This document shows positions 17,443-27,028 of a stretch of 64,000 bases of DNA, piece after piece. Location: NCBI RefSeq assembly GCF_963920925.1, contig NZ_CAWUDI010000003.1:1-64000 (forward strand), written 5' to 3'. The position numbers and the translations under genes are program-made. Source of the DNA: Rivularia sp963920925 (lineage in GTDB: Bacteria > Cyanobacteriota > Cyanobacteriia > Cyanobacteriales > Nostocaceae). How positions within the stretch are numbered: position 1 is the stretch's first letter; each line of letters starts with the position of its first letter. The notes below the pieces were generated by a model. It searched no databases. It had not been told where the DNA came from and saw nothing but the letters and a program-made list of their open reading frames with translations.

Positions 17443-18639
17443 TCAGACAAAGCTTTTGAGTTTGGATTGATTATACAAACCTGACGATAAAGTGCGATCG
17501 CTTAACCATTTTTGATTGACTGGTGAGTCGAATAGCCAATTTGTAATTAAATCTCCCCATTTGACGGGTATTTGTAAATGCTCCCATGAGGCTTTACTGT
17601 TGAGGGATATTCGATGGTATAACTCTTTGGAGGCAAATAATTCCTGGATGCATTGAGCGAGTAACTTTGGTTTGCGCTCTGGAAATATCATTGCATTTTG
17701 ACGATGTATTAAATTGCCGCGAAACATGGGATGATCGGAAGCAATAATCGGAGTATGAGTACATAAGGATTCATAAATTGTAAATGGACATGCTTCTGGA
17801 TAGTTATGCCAGCTAGGAACAACAACTGCATCAGCATCACACATTAATTCGATTACCCGTTTTTGAGATATTAGCCCTAAAAATTTGACTTGTTTGCTTA
17901 TTTGCAATTCTTTTGCACGATGCTGAAATTTTTCAATCTGTCCACTACCAGCTATTTTTAAATTTATTACTTGGATATGACGGAGTTTTGCTACTGCTGT
18001 GAGAATATCACCCACACCTTTAGTATCTTTAATCAACCCTACATAAACTAAGTTTCTAGGTGATAAATTTGGTCTTAACTTCTTAACATTAAATGTTTGT
18101 GGAGTAATTGTATGAGGGAAATCCCAGGGAATAATTTTGTCAGGATTTACTCCTATTTTTTGTAAAGAATAACAAGCGTTTAATCCATGATTAGCTACCC
18201 AATCAACTTGTTGGTGATTGAATAGTTTTGCTTGATGATACTTTTTTATCCGGTACTTCCAATTGATTCGTAAAAAACAATCTGCAAATAATGCAATCAT
18301 TTTCACTTGATGTTTGATTGCCCAAATAAAAATATCTGACATTGGGAAATGAATTATCAAGTGAGTGGGTTGTGATTGTTGTATAATTTATAAGATTTTA
18401 CTGCTATCTCTATAGGGTTCAACTCCCGCGCCAATAACTCTTAAACCGGGTTCTATTTCTTGATTGTATGCTTCTTCCGTGTTACAACAAAGTAATATAA
18501 CTTCGTCAATTTGCTTAATAATATTAGTAACAGTATCAATTACATATTTTTGAGAATTATATGTTTCAATACCTTTATTCCTTACCAGATGGAAGGTTTT
18601 CCTGTAATCGCCGCCATACTGAGCTATTAAAAGACGCAT
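17443..18639 (-). pseudogene. GT4-family glycosyltransferase interrupted by one in-frame stop codon
   Basis: Two open pieces belong to one gene: codons from an ATG at 18639 (MRLLIAQYGGDYRKTF) run to a TAA at 18388-18390, and the same frame continues without shift through IIQQSQPTHLIIHFPM to a normal end at 17443. Together they give about 398 residues, the usual GT4 length. The downstream part contains NLVYVGLIKDTKGVGDILTA, KIAGSGQ and VVPSWHNYPEACPFTIYESL, the nucleotide-sugar-binding Rossmann domain with its E-x7-E motif. A single A-to-T change in an AAA codon would create the stop. Re-initiation at TTG 18360 would give only a C-terminal half. The role would have been sugar transfer in exopolysaccharide assembly. 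Function is probably lost unless the stop is a sequencing error. Confidence 0.85.
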
Positions 18640-18673
18640 TTCTTACAGCCTATTATACAACTTTAAAAATTGA

Positions 18674-20017
18674 TCAGACCAATTTTTCTATTGGAAATCC
18701 GAAACCTAAACTATTCCGAAGAAATAATAATAAAGCCAGAATAATAATGAAAAAGACAGTAGTTTGAACATCTTGAGCAAAGCAAAATAATTTTTCCTGC
18801 CAAAGTCCGTAAAGATTAACAATATATAAAGGTACATCGCTAAATGCAATAACGCCAATAGCACCTATTATGCCAAAGCTTTGATGTGCTATAGGTACGG
18901 CTAAGATAATGATTATGAATCGAGCAAAATTACTTTGTGCTGAATATAGAGGTTTTCCAATTGCTAAAAGTGCAGGGCTAATTGTATAAAACAACAAAGA
19001 AAACCACATTCCACAGCATAAAATAGGCATCATCCAAGTAGCTGCAATATATCTTTGGTCGTACAGCAAACTAATAATTAAATCGCCAACAGTTACTAAT
19101 GCAGCTAATATTATTGCACATCCTAATAATATTAACCGTCGTTGCTTAAGAATTTTAACTCTTAAAATGCTTCTTGGTAAATCTCGCTGTTGAGAAATAG
19201 TCGGAAAAATAACTTTATAACTTAGTTGTCGAATTACTTCCTTGGGAATACTTGCTAAAGTATAAGCTATTGTATAAACACCTAATAATTTGAATGATAA
19301 TAACTTAGCTAAAACCAAACGATCTGCTTGTTCGGCTGCAAACATTAATCCAGATGCAGCAAACATCCATTTACCGAAGGACAAAATTTCTTTAACTGCT
19401 TCTTTATCCCATGCGAACTTGTTAGTATAACCCGGTATTAACCAAAAGCTACTGACTAATTTGTATATACCTCCAATGGCAGTTCCAATTGCTAAAGACC
19501 AAATAGTTGGATAAAAGTAAACCAATGCAATTAAGGTACCGACAAAACTTACTTGCAATGCAAATTCGTATATTGAAATCTTACCTAATTCCATGCGTTT
19601 GTGAAGAGAATGAATGCTAGTAGAACTAAAGCCTTCAAAAACCGAAGACAGCACAGAAATCGGAATTAATATTAATAAGCGTTTGTCGTCATAGAAATAT
19701 GATGCTGGATAAGTAATAAATATTACGCAAATCAGCCAAATAATTACACCACGAATTGCTTGTAAACTCCAAGCAGTATTCAAAAAAACTGGGTCGTCAC
19801 CTCGTTTACTATTAACTATATTTTGAGAAATACCAATATCTGAAAATAATTCTAAACCCATTCTAAAGGTTGTAACTAAAGCCATTAAACCAAAAAACTC
19901 TGGTTGTAGCAGTCGAGTCAAAACCAAATTATTCCCAAATCTGAGAATATATTTCCCTCCAAAACCCACAGTAGTCCAAATTGCGCCACGAATGGCACGT
20001 GTTTTTAAAGAAGTCAT
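18674..20017 (-). CDS. oligosaccharide flippase, Wzx/RfbX family
   Basis: A 447-residue polytopic membrane protein of the MATE-like polysaccharide transporter superfamily; about 12 hydrophobic segments. The N terminus has the typical TRAIRGAIWTTVGFGGKYIL and GNNLVLTRLLQPEFFGLMAL. It would move lipid-linked repeat units across the inner membrane for Wzy-type polymerisation. The frame is intact. It lies 34 bp upstream of the damaged GT4 gene, all on the minus strand, so they were one operon. No Wzy polymerase is recognisable nearby. Confidence 0.9.
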   Translation of the reverse strand: MTSLKTRAIRGAIWTTVGFGGKYILRFGNNLVLTRLLQPEFFGLMALVTTFRMGLELFSDIGISQNIVNSKRGDDPVFLNTAWSLQAIRGVIIWLICVIFITYPASYFYDDKRLLILIPISVLSSVFEGFSSTSIHSLHKRMELGKISIYEFALQVSFVGTLIALVYFYPTIWSLAIGTAIGGIYKLVSSFWLIPGYTNKFAWDKEAVKEILSFGKWMFAASGLMFAAEQADRLVLAKLLSFKLLGVYTIAYTLASIPKEVIRQLSYKVIFPTISQQRDLPRSILRVKILKQRRLILLGCAIILAALVTVGDLIISLLYDQRYIAATWMMPILCCGMWFSLLFYTISPALLAIGKPLYSAQSNFARFIIIILAVPIAHQSFGIIGAIGVIAFSDVPLYIVNLYGLWQEKLFCFAQDVQTTVFFIIILALLLFLRNSLGFGFPIEKLV

Positions 20018-20135
20018 TTGATTTTAGATTTTAGATTTTGGATTACAAGAATTAACAATTAAGAGTTACTAGTTAGGAGTTAGTTATTCTTATTCTTATT
20101 CTTCTCCTTCTCCCCTTGTTCCCCAGTTCCCTACC

Positions 20136-20703
20136 TCAAGCTGCACCATTTTTACTGCGTTTGATCGCCTTTGCGGGTACTCCAACTGCGATGGAATCAG
20201 GAGGAATATTTTTAGTCACAACAGCCCCCAGCACCAATTACACTTCCTCTACCGATAGTTACTCCATCTAATATCCGGACTCCGCTACCTATCCAACAGT
20301 TATCCTCAATTTTAATTCCTTCACGGCTTAATCCATAATCTCGATGATTGTTAGCAGAAACACCAGAGTGTGAAGCAATTTGACAGTTTTTACCAATATT
20401 AATGTTACCTGGCCCAGCCATACATACATAAGGTCCAATGTAAGAATTTTCGCCAATTTCAATCCAGCAATCGGAACCCGCAGTCCGGATATCGACACCG
20501 CGATCTAAACAAACTCTGTTGCCAAGATATATAAAGCTGTTGATATCTCTAATTTCTAAACGAGTATCTCGAAGAATTTTAACATTATTGCCAATCTCCA
20601 TTGCGCTAGCACCAAGAAGTTCAACACCTTGAGAAATACATACTTTTTGACCCATACGAGCTAATGTAAAAGGATAAATCAGCTTTCGCAATAGGCTGCT
20701 CAA
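20136..20703 (-). pseudogene. left-handed beta-helix acyltransferase, frameshifted at the 3' end and fused to a glycosyltransferase fragment at the 5' end
   Basis: The product is a hexapeptide-repeat acetyltransferase (MGQKVCISQGVELLGASAME, then EIGENSYIGPYVCM, INIGKNCQIASHSGV, IEDNCWIGSGVRIL). The frame now closes after GAGGCCD at 20212. Removing one base from the five-base C run at 20225-20229 (plus strand) restores the normal end GAGAVVTKNIPPDSIAVGVP and continues to a TGA at 20136. At the 5' end the only start in frame is a TTG at 20703, inside a fragment of another gene. The family acetylates or otherwise acylates sugars of surface polysaccharides. The single-base insertion may be a sequencing error; the 5' junction is not. 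Confidence 0.8.
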
Positions 20704-21070
20704 TCTGTCTTTCTTTTACTTGTTTAGCGACAATACCAGCTTCCAAAAAATAGAAAAATTGATAGAAAGTACCCTTTAATCCCGGTTGGCTGGTAGTGAA
20801 TGCAAGTTTAATTGTTTCTAAGTATTTTTTAGGAGAAACTAATAGTAAACTTAAATGCGCTACAACTAAATTGATGATATTCGGAGGAAGAATATAAAAA
20901 GTGCGATCGCGCTCTATTTTTTGTTCTTCTCCAACAATATGTTCATCACTCGTGCGACGAATTGAGAATGTATGTACATCAGCACCCATCGAGCGTAAAT
21001 TGGCAACTTCTCGCTGAATAAAAGTGTCAGTCGCTCTCGGATATTCCCCAGTTAAATAAGCAATACGCAT
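20690..21070 (-). pseudogene. glycosyltransferase, truncated to its N-terminal third
   Basis: The frame starts at ATG 21070 (MRIAYLTGEYPRATDTFIQR), the normal opening of colanic-acid-type GT4 transferases, and is colinear with that family for about 128 residues, to KERQIE. It then runs out of frame into the acyltransferase gene, stopping at 20621 after a nonsense tail. The C-terminal Rossmann domain, needed for donor binding, is gone. A deletion joining this gene to the acyltransferase near 20700 explains the structure. The real homologous part ends about 20690-20705. Confidence 0.8.
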
Positions 21071-21170
21071 AATCAGTTATCAGTTATCAGTGAACAGTTA
21101 GTAGTTAGTAGTTGAAATTCCATAATTCCTAACTCTCAACTCTTAAATCTCAACTCCTAACTTCTAATTC
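21071..21170. repeat. short tandem repeats (TCAGTTA and TCTCAAC-type units)
   Basis: The 100-bp gap consists almost wholly of ATCAGTT, TAGTAGT and AACTCCTAACT-type units. The adjacent epimerase fragment ends within it. Confidence 0.75.
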
Positions 21171-21900
21171 TTAATTCCCACTCCCTATAATTAACAACTC
21201 TTCAACGGTTTTAGTTGACTGCTCTACCTGCAATAGTTCTTCGTTACTGCAACTGCGTTCTATTGCTGTATCGAGTGAATATTTTGGCTTCCAGTTTAAA
21301 ATCTTTCTGGCACGGATGTTATTGAAGCGAAAATGCTTAAATCTAGCATCTAGAATTATCGGATTTGCTATACCGGGTAATCTTGCTTGTCCTTTTAGTA
21401 CCACTTTGTTGTATTTCCAAAATGTCCAAGCTATTGCTCGCATTAACTTCCAATTAATAGGAATCATCTTGGGTAGGGGATACTTAAATTCTTTTAATTT
21501 TTTCACATAAGTTCTTTGATTTGGTAAGTTGTCATCAACAATATTGATTGTTTGATTAATTGCTTGGGAACTTTCCGCAGCAAGAACAATTGCTTCCGCA
21601 CAATTTTCGACATATGTTAATGGCATTGTGGCATAACCGCCAATTCGCAACCATAGATTATTCGTTAATTGTCCACCGAGTAAGGTACTCCATAGGTTAT
21701 CTCTTCCGTAGACTAATCCGGGACGAACAATTGTCACTTGAGCGTTATGATTTTGTTCAAACTCGCGGACTAATTCTTCCTGAAGAAGTTTGGTTTGAGC
21801 GTATTCATCGCGTTCTAAAGGGTCGCTTTCAATAAGTGATTCTTCTGTAATCATTGTTTCCAATGGGCTGCGTAAATAATCATACACCGAGAAGGTACCT
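21171..21900 (-). pseudogene. NAD-dependent epimerase/dehydratase, N-terminal third deleted
   Basis: The open frame begins TFSVYDYLRSPLE, which is the middle of an extended SDR: the Rossmann loop GxxGxxG and the first ~110 residues are missing. What remains includes YAQTKLLQEEL (the YxxxK catalytic pair), VTIVRPGLVYG, and TMPLTYVENCAEAIVLA, then a normal C-terminal part to about residue 238. The 5' end overlaps the truncated Wzc frame, so one deletion removed the end of the kinase gene, anything between, and the start of this gene. Without the NAD-binding loop it cannot be active. Confidence 0.85.
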
Positions 21901-22835
21901 TGGCAATAAATTTTGAATTAAAGTATTCATCCTTCCCGAATCGATTAAAGCCGATGGGCTTGGAGGTTGGACTCCCGCACTTAATACAGATAAATACTTG
22001 GTGACTTGATGATGGCATTGGGAAAATTCATCTTGTCCGACAATCATATTACTTAAACCACCACCATTGATTAAACCCCATAAATGATGCTGCATTGGTT
22101 GACGCATATCTGCATCTACCAGTAAAACTCGTTTTCCGCTTTGAGCGAGTATTGCGGCTAAATTAGCAGAAACTTCAGATTTACCTTCACCTGCAACAGA
22201 ACTTGTAACTACAATTGTTCGGACTTCTTTATGGCTGATAAACTTGAGATTTGCCTGAAGCATTTGATAAGCTTCATGAATCATCGTCCGAGGAGAAGAA
22301 GCAACAATTATTCTGGGTGAAATCTTATCGACAATTGAGTTGGAATCAGAAGATTTACTATTACTTTCAAACTTAGGGATTAGTCCAATTAAGGTATAGC
22401 CGAAAAATGTCTCAACTTCCTTAACGGTTTTCAAAGACCTATCAATTAAGTCTACTATAAATGCAGCAGCTATACCGAATAACAAGCCAACAAATACACC
22501 TCCTCCTGCTAACAAAAGAGTCATTTTAGAAACGACTGTTTTCTTCGGAATACCCGCCGATTGAATGATTCTAAAATTACCAATAGTTTGCTTTTCTGCT
22601 AGTTCAATCTCTTGCTGTCTGGTAATAAGATTTTCGTAATCAGTTTGCGCTACCGATAATCTTTGCTGTAACTCTTGCTGCTTTTTCTCTAAGTTAGGTA
22701 AAATTGCTAATTTCTTGATTTTAGAGTTGCTACCCGCAACAATCTTATGATTAAACCTTTTTGTAATCTAGCACCTCTCGCAGACCTCAAATCTAATTTA
22801 TAGTTTTCAACTGGTAAAGTTCTGTAATCTACCAT
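21880..22835 (-). pseudogene. Wzc-type polysaccharide co-polymerase/tyrosine autokinase, heavily deleted
   Basis: The gene starts at ATG 22835 with MVDYRTLPVENYKLDL, a usual opening for cyanobacterial Wzz/Wzc proteins, but after about 25 codons the frame is lost. A different frame then carries a short coiled coil (LEKKQQELQQRLSVAQTDYE), the PxxP-containing second membrane segment (LLLAGGGVFVGLLFGIAAAF) and the kinase with Walker A (SVAGEGKS) and Walker A' (LLVDADMRQP). It ends at PRYLLGV, before Walker B and the tyrosine-rich tail, where it meets the epimerase fragment. The first membrane helix and most of the periplasmic domain are missing too. At least two deletions or frame changes are needed. 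Confidence 0.85.
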
Positions 22836-22935
22836 AGTTTCTACCTTTATCTCAAGTTATTTTGCTAGTAACAGAACTGAACTCTCGTTTCTAATTATTT
22901 GATTGCAGTCATATTGGAACACATAAAAAATCAAA

Positions 22936-23724
22936 TCAATATCGTGAAGTCGCTCGGACACGTTTCTGAAATCGCTTTTTTAACAACTGTAAAAATACAC
23001 GTGAAAAAAACAATGGATTACCAACTACATAACGTTCCCACAAACGTTGTGGTTCTGTAAAAAATCTTGTCAACCACTCCAAACCATTATCAGTCATCCA
23101 ACCCGGACCTCTATACACCGCACCAGTATAAAAATCGAGACAGGCACCTAAAGGTAGAAAAACTTTTGCTTCTATTGTGTCTATGTTTTGACGAATCCAA
23201 TTTTCTTGCATGGGCATTCCAAAGCCAATGTATAGAACATCTGGCTTAAATTCATTGATTTTTTGAATAACCAATTCATTCTCTTTACCCGACTTATCAA
23301 AATAACCGTGGTGTCCCTCAATTATTAGGTTCGGTGCAATTCTTTTTAGCTTCGTAATAGCCTTATCTACAATACCTGGTTTACCAGCTAATAGAAACAA
23401 AGAAACATTTTCTCTTTCACAAGCTAATGCCAAATTTTCAATATAGTCCGGACAAGTCATCCGATGAGATGAATTAATTTGACAACCACATATTTTCGCT
23501 CCCAACAACACGCCGAAACCATCACAAAAAACTAAATCCGATTTATTCAGGAATTCTCTATACCAAGGCAGTTTACAAGCATAATTCATTCCCCTAACAT
23601 TAACATTACTTACGGTTGTTTTTTTTTCCAGTTTTGCCGATTTGACAATGTAATCAATCAGTTGATAAACTTTTAGCTTATGAAATCTAGTTCCTAATAG
23701 TTTGACTTCATCAAATTGATTCAC
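22936..23724 (-). CDS. WecG/TagA/CpsF-family glycosyltransferase
   Basis: The 262-residue product has full family length: NVRGMNYACKLPWYREFL, LVFCDGFGVL with its conserved Asp, LFLLAGKPGIVDKA, IGFGMPMQENWI, and the C-terminal RGPGWMTDNGLEWLTRF signature. The family (GT26) transfers N-acetylmannosamine(uronic acid) or a related sugar to a lipid-linked acceptor. The frame is intact. It is the first gene of the minus-strand polysaccharide cluster; a 1.36-kb AT-rich region lies upstream. Its immediate downstream neighbour is the broken Wzc gene, so it may survive from a locus that no longer makes its product. Confidence 0.92.
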   Translation of the reverse strand: MNQFDEVKLLGTRFHKLKVYQLIDYIVKSAKLEKKTTVSNVNVRGMNYACKLPWYREFLNKSDLVFCDGFGVLLGAKICGCQINSSHRMTCPDYIENLALACERENVSLFLLAGKPGIVDKAITKLKRIAPNLIIEGHHGYFDKSGKENELVIQKINEFKPDVLYIGFGMPMQENWIRQNIDTIEAKVFLPLGACLDFYTGAVYRGPGWMTDNGLEWLTRFFTEPQRLWERYVVGNPLFFSRVFLQLLKKRFQKRVRATSRY

Positions 23725-25081
23725 TCGAATGCCTCATATTTTTAACTTATGTACTTTGTTACCGTTAAAAAAATTTGTTTGAATTTATTTCTAATCATTT
23801 CAAATCTTGATTTTGGCTGCACAAAATTAATTGTATTAATGAAAATACAACTTTACTTAACTTATTTGGAGCAAGAAATTTAATTCATATCTTATATAGC
23901 TGCATAAAAATAATGCAGATAAACATGAATCATCAATGTAGAGGTATACGAGAACACACTTTTACCGCAATGCTTATCTATCTATAAAATAGTTTGCCTA
24001 TATCTATGACATTTGAATATGTCACAAGGCTAACTTCTTTTTGAACAAGAATATTATAGTCAAAAAAATATTCTTTACTACATTCAAAATCAAATACTCA
24101 GTTGTTTAAAAAAGAGAATTGTGTTTTGTTGGAGACGTATTATCAATTTAGATTTACTTCAATAATCTCCAAAATCTATCGCTTAGTAATAGAATTTTCA
24201 CTTATTGCTGGTGGAGCCAAATTCAACAGGAAAATTTTTTCCGTTGCTTGGCAATTCATTACTAGTAAACCTTACACCCTGTAAATATTCTCTAAATTAA
24301 TCGCAGTCACTAATGCATAAAAGTTTTATGATTTCCAATAGAAAAGCAATAATTCAGTTTCTCAAACTCAATGTATTATCACAATCAACTAAGTATCATT
24401 TACTACCTTTTGTTCTAACGAAATATTAGCATTCGCTATATTCTTTTACAACTTATTTTTGCTTCTTCATCAAAATTTTATATTAGGATAATCTTTTTTA
24501 AGAATTAATTAGTTATAGATAAACAGTTATTTATCTAAATGAAAATAGAATTTTTTGCTCTAACTGTATAGATAATGATAATCGCTAAAGAGTTTTTTTA
24601 TAAATTTGTGAAATATATTGCATTATCAGACATAGTTCTTGTATATTAATAATTTTTTCCCTTCACAAAACAGATAAAAACCTGATTCTACCGCTTTGTT
24701 TTAGGAGTATTTCAATTTGGTACTATTCATAAAAAACGTTTTCTAAATATCATCCTAAAAAATAAATTAATTTTAGTAAACAATTATTAAAGTAGGTAAT
24801 AATGACTATTCGTTCAGATTTGCAAGTTTATATTAATTTTTGGTCAGTATACATGATATATTTTTATTCGGCAGCAAGAAAATATATCCGCTGAATAAAT
24901 TGTTTAGTTATTGTAAAATTTATTATTCAAAAAGAATAAACAATTTCATTTCAGCAAATAAAAATATGCTTGTATCTTGATAGACATTCCTAAATGGTTA
25001 TTAAGTTATAAAAGCTTTTTTAAAATAAGGAAAATAAAACAAATATTGTTATTTGTCAAGTAAAACTTTAAATATACTAAC
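23725..25081. other. 1.36-kb AT-rich intergenic region upstream of the polysaccharide cluster
   Basis: No supported coding sequence on either strand; the longest open frame here has a TTG start, no ribosome site and no protein-like composition. It lies between divergent genes and must contain the promoters for the WecG gene (minus) and the JAMM gene (plus). It is unusually AT-rich and free of the STRR tracts that fill other gaps in this window. Nothing else is recognised. Confidence 0.65.
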
Positions 25082-25540
25082 ATGATTCAACTTAACAAAC
25101 AAAACTTACAAATAATATTTAGTCATGCCGAAAGCACTTATCCGGAAGAATGTTGTGGAGTGATATTAGGTCATTTAGACAGCGATCGCAAAACTGTGGT
25201 TGAAATTATCCCGACTCAAAACGCTTGGAATCGTGAAACAGCAGGTGATTTCCAAGATAGCGATATCGAGAGTAGCAGAAAACGCAGATATACCATAGCA
25301 CCCCGTGAAATGTTGCAGTTGCAAAAATCTTCCAGGGACAAAAATTTGAGTATAATTGGTATTTTTCATTCCCATCCCGATTATCCAGCTACTCCTTCAG
25401 AATTTGACCGTAATTGTGCTTGGCAAGAGTATTCCTATATCATCGTTTCCGTACAAAAAGGTAGAGCAGGGGATATGAATAGTTGGATGCTTGATGATAA
25501 TTCTCAATTTCAGCAAGAGGAAGTTTTGGTGATGGGGTAG
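25082..25540 (+). CDS. M67-family (JAMM/MPN) metallopeptidase
   Basis: A 152-residue zinc peptidase of the JAMM type. The metal-binding motif HSHPDYPATPSEFD (H-x-H-x7-S-x2-D) is near residues 97-110, and the upstream Glu is in YPEECCGVILG. Bacterial members remove C-terminal extensions from ubiquitin-like sulfur carriers (ThiS/MoaD/CysO-like) or process their conjugates. The next gene, 230 bp downstream, encodes an E1-like enzyme with a rhodanese domain, a pairing known from sulfur-carrier pathways. The start is ATG. The frame is complete. Confidence 0.9.
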   Translation: MIQLNKQNLQIIFSHAESTYPEECCGVILGHLDSDRKTVVEIIPTQNAWNRETAGDFQDSDIESSRKRRYTIAPREMLQLQKSSRDKNLSIIGIFHSHPDYPATPSEFDRNCAWQEYSYIIVSVQKGRAGDMNSWMLDDNSQFQQEEVLVMG

Positions 25541-25651
25541 AAAAGGGGACAAGGGGATGGGGAGACAAGGGGACATTTTAAAGTAATTCCTTCGGGATTG
25601 AACAGGTTTTACTTGCTACTTACTACTCTAAACTCGCTACTCCGACTTACC

Positions 25652-25717
25652 ACCTAACTCCTAACTCCTAACTCCTAACTCCCAATATTTAATTACGAAT
25701 TACGAATTACGAATTAC
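25652..25717. repeat. STRR block: CTAACTC units then TTACGAA units
   Basis: About four copies of CTAACTC are followed by about four copies of TTACGAA. They occupy the gap between the JAMM peptidase and E1-like genes. Confidence 0.85.
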
Positions 25718-25773
25718 AAATAATCCCATTATTCGGTAGGATAAAAATTCTGTTCCTCCAATCCCGCCTGGTT

Positions 25774-26946
25774 ATGCTTAATCCCAACTTGGATGAAATC
25801 CAACTGACGAAGGACGATTACGAACGCTATTCCCGCCACCTGATTTTACCTGAAGTTGGGCTGGAGGGACAAAAGCGTTTGAAGGCTGCTGCTGTTTTAT
25901 GTATTGGTACTGGTGGACTGGGTTCGCCGTTACTTTTATACTTGGCTGCGGCTGGTATCGGACGAATCGGTATTGTTGATTTCGATGTTGTCGATCATTC
26001 TAATTTGCAGCGTCAGGTGATTCACGGTACTTCTTGGGTGGGTAAACCCAAGATTGAATCTGCAAAAAACCGCATTCACGAAATAAACCCCGATTGTCAG
26101 GTTGATTTGTACGAAACTCGCATTAGTAGCGAAAATGCTCTCGATATCCTTAAACCTTATGATGTAGTGGTGGATGGTACTGATAATTTTCCTACCCGGT
26201 ATTTAGTAAACGATGCTTGCGTACTATTAGATAAACCCAACGTTTACGGTTCAATTTTCCGTTTTGAAGGACAAGCCACGGTATTTAACTACGAAGGTGG
26301 CCCCAACTATCGCGATTTATACCCAGAACCACCACCGCCGGGAATGGTTCCTTCCTGTGCTGAGGGTGGAGTTTTGGGCGTTTTGTGCGGAATTATTGGC
26401 ACTATTCAAGCAACGGAAACGGTAAAAATTATTCTAGGTCAAGGTAACACCCTCAGCGGACGTTTGATGTTATACAATGCCCTTGAGATGAGTTTCCGGG
26501 AATTAAAATTACGTCCGAATCCCGTGCGTCCGGTGATCGAAAAACTGATAGACTACGAACAGTTCTGCGGTATTCCTCAAGCAAAAGCACAAGAGGCTCA
26601 AGAGCAAATGGATATTTCAGAGATGACTGTCAAGGATTTGAAAGAATTGATTGATAGCGGTGCAAAAGACTATGTACTGCTAGATGTTCGCAATCCCCAT
26701 GAATACGAAATTGGTAAAATTCCCGGTTCCGTTTTAATACCTTTATCGGAAATCGAAAATGGCCCAGGGGTTGATAAAGTTAAAGAAATGCTCAACGGGC
26801 ATCGTTTAATAGCTCATTGTAAAATGGGTGGACGTTCCGCGAAAGCTTTAGGAATTCTCAAACAAGCGGGAATTGAAGGCACCAACGTTAAAGGTGGCAT
26901 CACAGCTTGGAGTAAAGAAGTCGATTCCTCGGTGCCAACTTATTAA
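25774..26946 (+). CDS. moeB: E1-like adenylyltransferase with C-terminal rhodanese domain (MoeB/ThiF/Mec type)
   Basis: The 390-residue product has two domains. Residues 1-265 are an E1-like domain with the nucleotide loop GTGGLGSPLLLYL near residue 47, DGTDNFPTRYL, and the conserved VPSCAEGGVLGVL cysteine segment. Residues ~285-390 are a rhodanese domain with the active-site Cys in HCKMGGRS near residue 350. Such proteins adenylate the C-terminal Gly of a sulfur carrier and load it with sulfur, for molybdopterin, thiamine or cysteine synthesis. Which carrier is served is not decided here; no moaD/thiS gene is adjacent. The JAMM peptidase upstream probably belongs to the same pathway. Confidence 0.9.
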   Translation: MLNPNLDEIQLTKDDYERYSRHLILPEVGLEGQKRLKAAAVLCIGTGGLGSPLLLYLAAAGIGRIGIVDFDVVDHSNLQRQVIHGTSWVGKPKIESAKNRIHEINPDCQVDLYETRISSENALDILKPYDVVVDGTDNFPTRYLVNDACVLLDKPNVYGSIFRFEGQATVFNYEGGPNYRDLYPEPPPPGMVPSCAEGGVLGVLCGIIGTIQATETVKIILGQGNTLSGRLMLYNALEMSFRELKLRPNPVRPVIEKLIDYEQFCGIPQAKAQEAQEQMDISEMTVKDLKELIDSGAKDYVLLDVRNPHEYEIGKIPGSVLIPLSEIENGPGVDKVKEMLNGHRLIAHCKMGGRSAKALGILKQAGIEGTNVKGGITAWSKEVDSSVPTY

Positions 26947-27028
26947 GTCAGTTAGCAGTGAACAGTGAACAGTTATCAGCTAAAGATTTTCTGGCTGCTC
27001 ACTGCTAACTACTAACTGTTAATTGATT

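Noticed and set aside
24102..24284. 60-codon frame in the AT-rich region upstream of the polysaccharide cluster
   Set aside because: TTG start, no ribosome site, Phe/Ile/Lys-rich translation of AT-rich DNA with no recognisable features.
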